Shown piece by piece: positions 12,721 through 24,060 of a DNA stretch of 64,000 nucleotides. The position numbers were made by a program, and so were the translations under genes. How positions within the stretch are numbered: position 1 is the first letter of the stretch; the number at the start of each line of letters is the position of its first letter. The notes under the pieces were generated by a model. That model was not told where the DNA came from, did no database searches, and saw only the letters and a list, made by a program, of their open reading frames with translations. Source of the DNA: Acanthosepion pharaonis (lineage: Eukaryota; Mollusca; Cephalopoda; Sepiida; Sepiidae); contig CAHIKZ030002034.1 in assembly GCA_903632075.3 (NCBI GenBank), positions 186,001-250,000 of the forward strand, read 5' to 3'.

Positions 12721-13794
12721 AATTAATAATATGCAGATCTATCCCTCAATATAACCTGAAAACTTAAAAATATTTTATGTACATTTTCACAAGTGTGATT
12801 ACCAAATTGTGTCATCTTTGAAATTGATCAAGATAACCAGAATATTGTTAAAGAATAAAACTGATTTAGAAGACAAGAAACATACAAGATGATGACTGCC
12901 ATATTGATCTCAAAAACGTATCTTCCTTTAATTTCAAAAACTTTACCACTCACAAAAATACTTTTTCATTTTAATCGTCTATTCATTTTCTTTGAACTTT
13001 CAAAATATCTACTGTATATATTAAAGTATTGTGCAAGTTTTTGTCAGGTAAAAATAGGTACCTCCACAAGATCGCTAAAAAAAGAGCATAGCATGATGAA
13101 AAAGATGCAAAACTTGACAAAAACAAAATTTTATTGTCTAAATGTTTGTTATTATTAAGAGGAAAGATCAAAGAATTTTTGAGGTATTTTTTACATTTTT
13201 TAATTGTTCCTAGCATCCCGAAATTTTTGTTAAAAATCTTGTTTTTTTTTTTTTGAGTCAGCAAAATTGACAGATAATCAATCATGGCAACCATTTTTTT
13301 CCATTTTATAAAAAAAATGAAAATCTCAAAAAAATGCTTTTAAAAATCAATTATCATTTTTTCAAAACTTATTTTAAGAAAATCAGAAATTATAATGTTT
13401 ATTTAAAATATTTTGAACCAAGCTTAACTTAGTTTTCTGCAAAAAAAGTTGTAATTTGAAAATAAAACAAAGCAGGTCATAAACTTTTTCACTTGACAGG
13501 TGATGAATGACATATTGATGGATTATGTGAGGATAATTCCTTCTACGGAAAGAGAGAAGTGAAGTTATTTACATTTAAGTGAACAAATTATTTACCTTGT
13601 TATTTTTAAGGCAAACTTTTATCGCTCTAATTTTTTTTTTGGACTTAGCTTTCACCTTTACGTTTACGATGCTTTATGGAAAATCTCTATCTATAAAAAT
13701 AAGGACTGTTGTGTGTGAATTTAAATTTCATAATGAAGGTATCTAATAATTTTCAAGGGATTTTTCTTATCAAAATTTATCAATTTATAAAAAA

Positions 13795-14473
13795 AAAATA
13801 AGTTAGCAGGAAGGCCAAGATCGACTTTGCATTTCCCAACTCCCATCGATAGTGGAAATAATTGATTTTCATGCTTAAACGGCAGTTTTCATGTAGTTTC
13901 GATTGGCCATTTTGTACTCAAAAGAGTGTGAGCAAATAGCTGGATACCACGAATAGGCAGGAAGATTTATTGGTCAATTTGAGAACCAACAACTAACTGA
14001 AAATGAATGTTAATTAATGCAAAAAAAAAAAAAAAAAAAATTCACAATAGTATTTAAGTTAAAGTGGGAAGAATTTAACTCAATGGCACTTTTTTCCAAT
14101 TGACTCATTGACTTAAACTCAATGTTGATTCTGATTCAAGAGAATGGGTTTGTGTGAAAAAAGTATTTTTTTTTAACTGTTTCTTTTTTTCATTTTCTGT
14201 TTGGAAATTATTTCTGTAAGTCCTTTTTAAAGCTGATCGTTTTTGTGTTCATTTTTTTTAGTTCTTTTTTCCTAACAGATTTAATGTTTAGTAAAATATT
14301 TAGAAAAAATTTGCAGTGTGAGATTTTTTTTTTTAAGGCATGTAGCAACATCAGCATGGCAAAAGGGCACTCCTTTAAAGGCAATTAAGGGCAAAAATAT
14401 TTTAAATTAAGTGATAACGATTTTTGCAGGATTAAGTTTTTTTGAATCAATTCACGATGCAATGCTGCTAGCA
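13795..14473 (-). repeat. Dispersed repeat C, copy 2, nested in transposon A
   Basis: Reverse complement of the 6.05-6.7 kb repeat. Matching blocks include the AAATGCAAAG/GTTGGGAAATG region, CTTTAAAAAGGACT, CTAACAGATTTAATGTTTAG, CTCCTTTAAAGGCAA and a decayed GCAGCATTGCAT head. The (AC)n tail is absent. On either side the host sequence ATAAG-ACTGTT followed by GGTATCTAAT occurs twice (near 13698-13752 and 14497-14540), consistent with partial duplication of the host element around the insertion. Confidence 0.65.
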
Positions 14474-15339
14474 TATTTTTAAACTAAAAAAAAATAAGAC
14501 TGTTAAGAGAAGATTTTAACTTTCATAAGAAAAGGTATCTAATTAATTTATATAATACCTTTTCTTATGAAATTTTATCAGAATTTTTACATAAATACTA
14601 TAATTTTATGTACATTTACTACATTGAACTGTGTTATTTGTATTTCCATTCATTTTATTATTAATTTTGATATTTCATTTATGGAAAAAATGTCATAACT
14701 GAAAGATTAATAAAAAAATAACAAATCATTTAAATTTCATAAGATGATACTGATAACTTGTAGATAGAAAAAAAAAGTTGAAATAAAAAAAATCAAATTA
14801 AATTTTACTACATGTAAGAAAGAAAAAAAAGTTTTTTTAAAGGCCTTAACAGCGGAGAACAATGCTTAATTTTAAAAAAAAATAATTAAAAATATCTCTG
14901 GTTGGTCTTAACATAAACGTTTATAATTATTAGCCCGATTATAAACACAAAATTACATTTCTTAATTTTTTAGGGTCTTCTGATTAATCAAAATGATACA
15001 ATTTACAACATGCTGAAAAAAAAAGATCTATCTCATATGACACTTAATGAATAAAAATGCCTTTTTAACTAATTTTATATTTTAACAATTTAAATGAAAA
15101 AAAAATCTATTATAAATAAAGAAATAACAAATAATTGTATTAAAAATTCATTTTTCATTGAAAAAATTTTTTTGCTTTCAGAAAACATTGTCAATATTCA
15201 TAAAAACAACTAAAAGCAAATAAAAGCATTTGAAATTAAATAATATTTTTGTTTTAGTGAGTTTGTATATTATAATTAAGAGCTGATTTTCAGGTAGGGG
15301 TGTCCAATTAAAAACAAAAAAATGATTTGCATTCCTCAA

Positions 15340-15485
15340 AGCCTTGATTTTTTTAATTTATTGTAATCACTAAAGTGGACTCGATGAATTTCTATTTTTT
15401 TCATAAAATTAGTTATGGTGGAGGGTAATAAATATAAAAAAAATATTTCTGCCATGACTTTAATAAAAAAAAAAAAAAAAAAAAA
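15340..15485. repeat. Homopolymer-rich core of transposon A
   Basis: Includes an A-run at 15465-15485. Its counterpart in the inverted copy lies near 17460-17600 and has a T-run in the matching place. Confidence 0.5.
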
Positions 15486-15836
15486 CATATTTATAATAAT
15501 TTTGATCATCTGTGAATAGTTTCTGAAAGTTTCATTAACATCAGACAATTATTTTTATTTTTGCAAGATTTTCCAAATTAATGTGTCATACAAAAAAAAG
15601 TGCTAAAAATTGTATGTTATTTTACTAGTTCCATTGATACAAAGAGAAACAAGGTATTTTTAATCAAAATTTACAATGTTCTGAAAAGAAGGAAAACTTT
15701 TTAAAAATAATTAAAATAATATTTGGTCTTTCCTCTTCATAATAAACATTTAGATGATAAAATTTTGTTTTCGTCAAGTTTGGTGTCTTTTTCATCATGC
15801 TATGCTCTTTTTTTAGCGATCTTGTGGAGGTACCTA

Positions 15837-16669
15837 TGTAAAAATATAGGGTATCAAACTATACACAGGCAATTTTTTTGAAGAGGTTAAAAATCATGTA
15901 TTTTCAGTGATTGGTTATATTATACAGAGGTAAATTTTTTCTGGTACATGCAAAAAAAATTCAGAGGTTGCTCTATACATCAAGTCATCTTATTCACAAG
16001 TATATATAGTATTCCAATAATGGCTCTTTGAAAAATGGAATTCCGAAATATTTGGTAAGTTTTGGGTTTGCTGCTTACTGGCATAATTTCAGCTGATTTC
16101 AAGTGGCACTTTTCCAAAATCTGGAAGAAACTGTGAAGAATTAATAATTTGATGCAAATGATCTATTACTGGTTCTGTTCACAAATCCACTAATTGTAAT
16201 GGCCAAATATTTGGAGTGGAAGAATTTGAAAACATATAGATATAGAGATCATTGAAGAATTGCTAGCAATGGATGCATACTTGGCTCTATAGGTTTATTG
16301 ACTTGTTTACCATTATAAACATATGTAATATATAGACTTACATGAACTTGTCTAAAGTATAACAATATTTAATTAATAAGAGATGGAGGTGTATTTTAAT
16401 ACAAAAAATGAAAGCAACTCTGAAAGATATGTTTGTGGAGTATTACTTTAATTGTTCTAATATATCAAAATAATCCCCCACACCCTTATTACAGGAAATA
16501 CTTTATATATATGTCTTTACTTCAGAAAAATGAAAAATTTAATATTTAGTTAACAATTTACTGTGAATGACTAATCAAAATTATTTTAGAATGCCTTCTT
16601 GGTTAGGCTGAGAACTTTTCAGTACCCTATCATAGATAAATGAAAAAAAAAAAAAAATTAAATATAGTA
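15837..16669. other. AT-rich spacer between repeats
   Basis: No gene, repeat or RNA recognised. Confidence 0.5.
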
Positions 16670-17095
16670 AATATTTAGCAGTAGAGCCCCAGCATTGCCG
16701 GGATGTAACAACAAAGAGATAGATCAAGTATCGACCATCATAAAGAGAAAAAAATAAAATTGACAAAGATTATTGTTTAAGGTTGACGGACACGCATGTC
16801 TTTTTTTTTTTTTTTTTACGAATTGGTCAAACCCAAATTCAAACAAAAACATTGTTTACAATCGTTATGAGTCTATCGATTGGTGAATAGAATTTTATTA
16901 TAAACAATTGTCTTGTAAATGGAATTTTTAAAGCATTCTGAATGTAAATAAAAAAAAAAGTGTGCAAGACAATAAGAAATACTACCAAAAAAAAAAAGTG
17001 GATGTTTGTTTTATCGGCTGAAAAATGTAAGAAATCCGATCCCATATATAAAGGAACACACACACACACACACACATAAACAACCTGGGTTTTTT
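16670..17095 (+). repeat. Dispersed repeat C-like copy 3 with (AC)n tail
   Basis: The head reads AGCCCCAGCATTGCCGGGATG, comparable with the GGCCCGGCATTGCCCG head at 6 kb. The tail reads CGGCTGAAAAATGTAAGAAA, then (AC)n at 17056-17076 and AACCTGGGTTTTTTAA. The body is shorter than in copy 1. It may be an internally deleted copy or a related family sharing ends. Confidence 0.5.
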
Positions 17096-17098
17096 AAC

Positions 17099-19132
17099 CT
17101 GTCACTCCACGGAATCGCTAAAACATAGAGCATAGTCTGATGAAAAAGACGCCAAAGTTTATGAAAACAAAATTTTATCGTCAAAATGCTTATTTTTTTT
17201 TATGAAGAGGATAGACTAAATTTTTTTTTTAATTATTTTTTAAAATTTTTCCATCTTTTTAGAATATTCTAAATTTTGATTTAAAAAAACCTTGTTTCTC
17301 TTTGTCGCAACAAGGGGTAGTAAATAACATAGATAATTTTTAGCGTTTTTTTTTATTTACACACATTAATTTGGAAAATCTTGCAAAAAAAAAAAATAAT
17401 TGTCAGATGTTAATGAAACTTTCAGAAACTATTCACAGATGATCGAAAAATTATTATAAATATTTTTTTTTTATTAAAGTCATGGCAGAAATATTTTTTT
17501 TTTATATTTATTAACACCCCCATAACTAATTTTATGAAAAACTCTAGAAATTCGAGACCATCGGTTTTAGTGATTACAATAGTTAAAAGCACAAGGCTTT
17601 GAAGAATGCAAATCATGTTTTTTTTTTGTTTTTTTTTTGGCCAACGTACCTGAAAATCAGCTGTGAATTGTAACATACAAAACTCAATAAAACAAATATA
17701 TTATTTAGTTTCAAATGCTTTTTTTTTGTTTTAATTTGTTTTTATGAATATGGACAATATTTTCTGAAAGTTAAAAAAAATTTTTTCAATGAAAATTGAA
17801 TTTTTAATACAATTATTTCTTATTTCTTTAATTTTAAAAAATTTTTAAAAAATGTTTAAATTGAATTTTAAAAATATTTTAACATTAGTTAAAAAAAAGC
17901 AACATCAACCTTTCAAAATGTCCATGTGAGATTGTCATTGTCTAGCGCTTTGAAAATTGTATAATTTGGACCAATCAGATTAGCCATGGTAATTAAGAAA
18001 TGTAATTTTTGTGTTTATAGTTGGACAGTAATTATCAAGTACGGAAGACCAACCAGAATACAATTTAGTTGCATTATTTGAGTTCAGCATTGTTCTCCGC
18101 TGTTAAGCCCTTTACTTTTGCGAAACAATTATGGAGAAGTTAATTTGAGTTTTCAATTTCAACTGAGAAGGGTACCTACAAGTAACAGTATCATCTTATG
18201 AAATTTAACTACTGCTAAACTTTAATTTATATGATCTTATTTTTTATATTAATCTCAGTTATGACATTTTTCCATAAATGAAATATCAAAATTAATAATA
18301 AAATGAATGGAAATACAAATAACACAGTAAAATGTAATAAATGTACATAAAATTATAGTATTTTATGTACACTTTTGATAAAATTTCATAAGAAAGGTAC
18401 CTAAATTAATTAGATACCTTTTTTCTTATGAAATTTAATCTCACTATTAACAGTCTTATTTTTTAATTTCTTTATATTTTCCATAAAGCATCGTAAACGT
18501 AAAAATGAAAGCTAAGTACAAAAAAAAAAAAAAAAAAAAAAAAATTAGAGCGCTGAAAGTTTTCCTTAAAAGTAACAAGGTAAATAATTTGTTCACTTAA
18601 ATAATTTCACTTCCTTCCATCCGTAGAAAGAATTCTCCTCCCGTAAGTTATCTAAACGTCATGAATGTGCCTTTCGTCAATCGTCAAATGACGCGAAAGG
18701 TTATGACCTGCTTTGTTTTATTTTCAAATTACATTTTTTCGGCGCAGAAGCTAAGTTAATCTTGGTTCAAAATATTTTAAATAAACAGTATAATTTCTGT
18801 TTTTATTAAAATCAGTTTTGAAAAAATGATAATTGATTTTTAAAAGAATATCAAAGTAAGATTTTAATTTTTTTTTATCAAATCGAAAAAAATGATTGAA
18901 AAATGATTATCTGTCTTTTTTTTGACAAAAAAAAAAAAACAATATTTTTAACGAAAATTTCAGACGTGCTAGGAACGATTAAAAAATGTAAAAAAATACC
19001 CCAAAAATACTTTGATCTTTCCTCTTTAATAATAATATGAACATTAGACGATAAAATTTTGTTTTCGTCAAGTTCGGCGTCTTTTTCATCATGCTATGCT
19101 CTTTTGTTTACATTTTCGTGGGTGAGTTGTCC
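17099..19132 (-). mobile_element. DNA transposon A, inverted second copy (copy B)
   Basis: Reverse-complement homology to 13057-15834 runs through the whole length. 17105-17210 matches the inverted 15725-15825 end, 17370-17600 matches inverted 15340-15560 (GTCAGATGTTAATGAAACTTT and its partner), 18180-18440 matches inverted 14490-14760, and 18960-19110 matches inverted 13060-13230. The copy lacks the nested repeat C, which accounts for most of its shorter length. Its ends have diverged, so the terminal GGTACC and TA are no longer clear. It carries an A-run at 18521-18544. Confidence 0.75.
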
Positions 19133-19362
19133 CCCTTTCATTCTCACGATGTGTCTTAATCGTGTTTTCAAATTGATTTTCTTAAAAAACAACTGTGTTT
19201 TTCCCATTTTCGGCCCCGTTAGAACCACCAAAAGGTAATTTTATGTAGTCCTGTGAAGTTTTGTTGAAATCGGCTAAAAAATGTAGGAAATTCGATCCAA
19301 CATATAAACGTTACAGACAGACACACACACACACAACCTGCGTTTTATAATAAGTAAGATGG
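19133..19362 (+). repeat. Dispersed repeat C-like tail (copy 4) with (AC)n
   Basis: CGGCTAAAAAATGTAGGAAA, then CATATAAACGTTACAGACAG, (AC)n at 19321-19335 and AACCTGCGTTTTATAATA. It is in direct orientation to the tail at 16985-17095, so copy B is bracketed by two similar tails. Confidence 0.55.
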
Positions 19363-21362
19363 TTCATGTTACAGTCTGGCTGTTATTTTGATGTCATTGA
19401 AGATTGTTACTTTTTCCAAGATGACTTTCATATAAAGGGTTGCCATTGCTCACTGAGTCTTGACCTAAATTATCAAAGGTGAAGAACATTTTATGCAGGT
19501 AATATGCAACCTTTCTCTTAAAACACTTTCACTTAAAACACCAATGTGACAGACATATTTGCATCATCCCATATAACCTTTAGATTTCAATTGGATAATC
19601 TAGATTACCTATTTCATTATCAAATCTTTGGAGAATTGACATACCTTACAGTTTGATATGATCAAATCTAATTTCTTACTAATTGTTCAAGTTAAGCAAC
19701 AATTTGTAACTAATACTATATTTGTGAATATCTGCAAAAAGTTTTTGTGGTTTATGATTTTGTAGCATTTAAAAGAAATAAAAAAAATCCTCAAGTTCAT
19801 ATTGAACAAAGAGACAATGAACTTTTTTCTCTTTACATACTGTGGTGGCAGATTAATAGTCACAAATCTTTTTGCACACAAATTGCCAATTTCATTCTCT
19901 TGAGATTTACAAAACATTGAAGTGGAACTTGTATAATGCTCTAAACTGTTGGATGCTACGATTGACCCATTTCTCAAAGCCTGTGATTTTTTTATTTACC
20001 TCATATCTATGTTTTTGTCTATTAAGATGCATAGTAAATAGTAGACATTTTTACATAGAAAACAATTTGCCTTGATGTTTATAACCTTTAGAAAAAAAAA
20101 TCTGTCTGGGTAGGTGTCTATCTCTGCTGCATATGTCTTTAAGATGGTTGTATGTCATATTTCACCTAAACCATCATCTGAAGCTTCAGAAATAAATAAA
20201 ATAAAAACTGTAAAAAGTTAAATATGTTAATGAAGTCTATAGTTTAAATTTTTGAACCTGGACTTTTGTTGGCAGCATAACAAAAGGGAAAGTCAGAAGA
20301 AACATAGAAGGGTGTTGGGGTGGGAGGGGGTAAGAAAAGGAAAAGAGAATAAGGGAGAGAGGTTGGAGGAGAGAAATGCAGAAAGGAAATTAAAATGTTA
20401 AAAAAATAAATAAATTTAAATATAGTTAATTACAAATAATAAATTGAATGTGAAGAGCGGCTGATGAAGTTTGTTCTTCTGTAAACAAAACTTAGATGTG
20501 GCACAAGGCCAAAAGTATGGGGCACCCAGTGAAGTTAATAAATCTTAACTTTCATCTTTTAAAGACCAGTGAGTGGTTTTTCATCTCATCCAATGACAAC
20601 AAACATATGACAGTGACATACTAAGTTAGCCTTTTTAACATCAACATTAAAGAGCACCTTGCTATATAAGCAATGTAATTGTTAAACTTTGCAGACCATT
20701 ACATTAGTGCTCCACACTTGTGGCCTTGTGATAGACTAAGCTAAACTGAGAAAATATATAATTCTACTTAGTAGAATTATGACTAGTTTTTTTCGTATTA
20801 TTCAACTTGGTCAAATGCCAAAGACAGCATGAAAGAAGGATGAAGAAGTCTTCATTTCATTTTGTTCTCAGAGTTGATGCAAAAAAAGAAAAAAAAAAAG
20901 AAAAAAACTGACAAAAATTTTGTTCTTTCTCTCACTCAACTTTTGACTTTCCAATAGTCATAGAGTAAGTAAAAAAAAAAAAATAAAAAAAAATTTAATT
21001 AAATAGAGCATTGTTCCATTTTCTTCTCGCTCCACACAGCAGAAACAATTAAACTTAAAAATAAATAAGTAAAATAAAATAATAAAGAGTATGTATTCTT
21101 TCTAAATGAGAGAAGGATTTTTGTAACAATTTTATTTTTTGTTTGACAAATCAAAAAATTTTTCAACGGAAGAAAGAGATAAATCTTCTTGTGTCATCAC
21201 CATGTTGCCTTTTTTGTGAAAATTCGTTAACAAAAAAGATTTTAAAAAATATATATTATGTTCACATTTTAGACATGAGGAGACTTTTTTTTTTCTTCAG
21301 GTAAACAAAATAAGAAAAAAAAATAAGAAAAACATAACATCAAAAACAACACACACACACAC
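19363..21362. other. AT-rich DNA, no supported gene
   Basis: Includes a purine-rich stretch at 20310-20400, A-runs near 20880-20910 and 20970-20990, and (AC)n at 21349-21364. The word TGTGGCACAAGGCC at 20497-20510 recurs inverted inside the retroposon at 21562-21575. Confidence 0.5.
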
Positions 21363-21378
21363 ACAGTAGTAACTCATT
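21363..21378. repeat. Target-site duplication, left copy
   Basis: ACAGTAGTAACTCATT, identical to 21610-21625 and immediately bordering a GC-richer insertion. Confidence 0.85.
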
Positions 21379-21609
21379 GGGGGAACAGTGCTCTAGCCTG
21401 TTCAACTGTCGAACTCTCTGCCTTGAGCAGAGAGGAACCCAGATGAGGTTTTGCTGAAGAGCAAAGTTTCATCCGGGGAGGTAGACAGACCCTGAACCTG
21501 TTTATACAGGTTCAAAGGGAATATTTTTGGCTGAGCCTACGGGCTTGGAGAACCCACGGTAAACTCGGCCTTGTGCCACATACATCCCTCGAGGGGGGGG
21601 TTAATATTA
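21379..21609. mobile_element. SINE-like retroposon, 231 bp, with perfect 16-bp target-site duplication
   Basis: A block that is clearly richer in G and C than its AT-rich surroundings lies precisely between two identical 16-bp direct repeats, the hallmark of LINE-driven retroposition. It contains small internal inverted repeats, such as CTCTCTGCC-TTGA-GCAGAGAG and GAACCTGTTTATACAGGTTC, that could fold as hairpins. There is no clear poly(A) tail; one end reads TTAATATTA and the other GGGGGAACAGTG. A word within it, GGCCTTGTGCCACA, recurs inverted near 20.5 kb. I find no convincing tRNA A/B box, so the RNA parent is unknown. Confidence 0.7.
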
Positions 21610-21625
21610 ACAGTAGTAACTCATT
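21610..21625. repeat. Target-site duplication, right copy
   Basis: Perfect match to 21363-21378. Confidence 0.85.
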
Positions 21626-21701
21626 CATAAGTTAACTTTTGCCTTTTATATGCCAGCAGGCATTCGCATACATGTTTGTGTGCGTGTTAGTTATTAAAAA
21701 G

Positions 21702-23018
21702 AATGGTAAATTTGCTTTTTAACACCCATGCTAAATATCTCTTAAAATTTTCCCAAATCGTCATAATTCCATGTAAATGTACATGCTGAACTCAAATTAA
21801 CAATTAAATTATGAAGAAACCTACTGTTTTAGAGTTATCGAAAAGAAAAAATTGGACTTCTTGTTGGTAATTCATCCTCCATTACAGGCATTGTTTTAAT
21901 ACATTCTGCCCTGACTACTATTCAAGATTTCTGGTGGCGCAATCATAAAATTTGGCCTATTTACTTCTTTTACAGCTATATCTCTTTTTGAAATCACTAC
22001 ACATTATCGTAATTTTTTTTTCTTTTTGATAAGTGTAGTCTTATTTATAACAGGAAACTTTAAACAAAAACAAATTAAATAATACAATAAAACCTTTTTT
22101 TTCTGTGTAGAATAGCAATGACAAATTAAAAAAACAAATTAAATAATAAAAATAAAGCATTTTTTATATTTTAAAATTGAAAATAAAACAAAAATTAATG
22201 CACAAACTTGGTAAAGTAGAAGGGTTGATTGTATTATTTAATTTTTTTAATTTGTCCCCTTTTCTACACAGAAAGAAAACTCCACCCCTAACCTTAACAC
22301 CTAACCCTAAACTTGACCCGGTTTATTGTATTATGTTTTGTTTTGTTTTTTAATTTGTTCCCTTTTCTACACAAGAAGCCAAACACAATCCCTAACCCTA
22401 ACACCTAACTCTAAAGTTAACCCGGTTTATTGTATTATTTAATTTTTTTTTTATTTGTCCCCTTTTCTACACAGAAAGAAACCCAACCAAACCTCCCCTA
22501 ACCCTAACACCTAACCCTAAACTTAACCCCAAAACATAACACTTTGTAAAGAGCATGATTATGTACAAAATAAAATTACAAAGAAACAAAAAATGCTAGA
22601 AATGAAATAAGGGTTTACTGTATTATTTAATGTTTTTTTATTTTTAAATTTGTCTGCTTTTAATTTAAAATTAATTTACACTTACCAAAAGAAAAAAAAA
22701 AAAAAAAAAATTACATTTCTTTACGGTAGTGCGTAGTGATTTTCTGCAAGGAAAGTCTGTAAAAGAAGTAAATAGGCCAAAATTGTTTCCACCAGCAGAA
22801 GTATTATGCAGTGAATCGGTGATCATGATGGCAGTAATGGGGGATGAATGAGCAACAAAAAGTCCGATTTATTCTTGTCGATAACTCCAAAACGGTATGT
22901 TTCTTCATAATTTAATTGTTAATTCAAGTTCAGCATGTACATTTACATGGAATTATGACAATTTGGGAAAATTTTAAGAGATATTTAGTACGGGTGTTAA
23001 AAAGCAAATTTACCCATT
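21702..23018. mobile_element. Foldback element D1/D2, about 1.3 kb with about 300-bp inverted arms
   Basis: The left arm begins AATGGTAAATTTGC and runs through ACATGCTGAACTCAA and ATTCATCCTCCATTAC to CCTATTTACTTC near 21970. The right arm is its reverse complement (22730-23018), ending GCAAATTTACCCATT. Shared interior words include GTGCGTAGTGATTT near the inner edge of the arm. The core (22000-22725) holds A/T-rich sequence and the telomere-motif minisatellite. No ORF is present. Other copies of this family lie at 23240-24060, 45501-45950, 47345-47830 and 50565-51085. Confidence 0.75.
22229..22530. repeat. Minisatellite, three units of about 100 bp, rich in CCCTAA-like motifs
   Basis: Units start TTGTATTAT at 22229, 22326 and 22430. 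Each carries CCCCTTTTCTACACA (or a near match), then CCCTAACCCTAACACCTAAC-type sequence and AACCCGG or AACCCC. CCCTAA is the complement of the metazoan telomere repeat TTAGGG, but the motifs here are broken by CACC and AAACTT steps. It sits inside a transposable element, so it is an interstitial look-alike rather than a chromosome end. Confidence 0.85.
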
Positions 23019-23029
23019 TTGGTTTTATT

Positions 23030-24060
23030 TTGTAATCATGCTCTTTTCAAACTTCATACAAAGTTTGCGCATTATTACTTATTATGTTTTATTTAAAAAT
23101 ATCCTTTATTTAATTTTTTTTTAATTTGTCATTGCTATTTTACATGGGAAAAAAAGGTTCTATTGTATTATTTAATTTGTTTTTGTTTAAAGTTTTATGA
23201 TATAAATAAAACTACACTTAAAAAAAAAAAAAAAAAAAAAATACATTGCTTTACGGTAGTGCGTAGTGATTTCTGCGACAAAATTCTGTAAAAGAAGTAA
23301 ATAGGCAAAAATTTATGCTTACGCCACCGAAAATACCCGGAAGTGCCGCACGGTTAATTAGTAAAAAAAAAAACAAAAAAACAATGCACATAATGGTGGA
23401 CGAATTACCCAGAATTGGTCCGATTTTTTCTTGTCAATAATTTTCCAAAACGGTAGTTTTTTTCATAATTTAATTGTTAATTCATGTTCAGCATGTACAT
23501 TTACACAGAAATATGACGATTTTGGAAAATTTTTATAGATATTTAGCACGGGGCTTAAAAAGCAAATTCACCATTATTTTTTCCACTGAGACATACATGA
23601 TTTATTTTTCTTACATTCATTTCCATGTTATTGTCTTTTGTTTTGTTTTTTTTTGTTTTTTTTTTACAATTGCCCGGCAAAGTCACTTTTTAAACTGTAA
23701 ATGTAAAATTTTAAATTTAAAAAATAGTTAACTTATTCATTCTACAAAATAATTGGGTAATTTGAAAATTTGCTTTTTAATCCCCACATTATTAAAGATT
23801 TCTGGAATCGTTGTATTTAGGTATATAAATTTACATGCTTAATTCGAAAATAACAAAGAAATTTTGATAAAATCTTTGGAGTTCTACAATAAAAGTTTGA
23901 ACTAAGTCACATTTGTTCATCCCGTCCGCCATTACTGGCCTTGCTTAACTACATTCACTGCGGCACATTTTGCGCGTGGAAGCTTAGTTAACGGCCTTTT
24001 TATTGCTCTTACTCGTCTAAATTACTGCGCACTTATGTTGTGCAGAAAAGCAATGACAAT
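23030..24060. mobile_element. Second foldback D element (arms D3 and D4), rearranged
   Basis: D3 (about 23240-23577) repeats the right arm of the previous element, including TTTACGGTAGTGCGTAGTGA, GTAAAAGAAGTAAATAGGC and CATGTTCAGCATGTACATTT. D4 (about 23757-24060) is a diverged arm in the opposite direction, starting AATTTGCTTTTTAATCCCC and ending CTGCGCAC. The outer ends of the two arms face each other across about 180 bp, so two adjacent or partly deleted copies are likely. Runs of A and T at 23219-23240 and 24061-24074 border them. An open frame at 23474-23731 is an arm translation. Confidence 0.6.

Larger units (their letters stand above)
13057..15834 (+). mobile_element. Non-autonomous DNA transposon A with about 100-bp terminal inverted repeats
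   Basis: The left end reads TA then GGTACCTCCACAAGATCGC, continuing through AGAGCATAGCATGATGAAAA. The right end read backwards is TA then the same GGTACCTCCACAAGATCGC and AGAGCATAGCATGATGAAAA, with similarity continuing for about 100 bp (ACAAAATTTTAT and beyond). TA borders both ends, which suggests TA-targeting insertion. The interior has no transposase; its small frames are A/T-run translations. A copy of dispersed repeat C is nested at 13795-14473. A second, inverted copy of this element lies at 17099-19132, and comparing the two explains most of the sequence between 13 and 19.1 kb. Confidence 0.8.

Noticed and set aside
22280..22530. Telomere or chromosome end
   Set aside because: The CCCTAA motifs are irregular, embedded in a 100-bp repeat unit and inside a foldback transposon with unique DNA on both sides.
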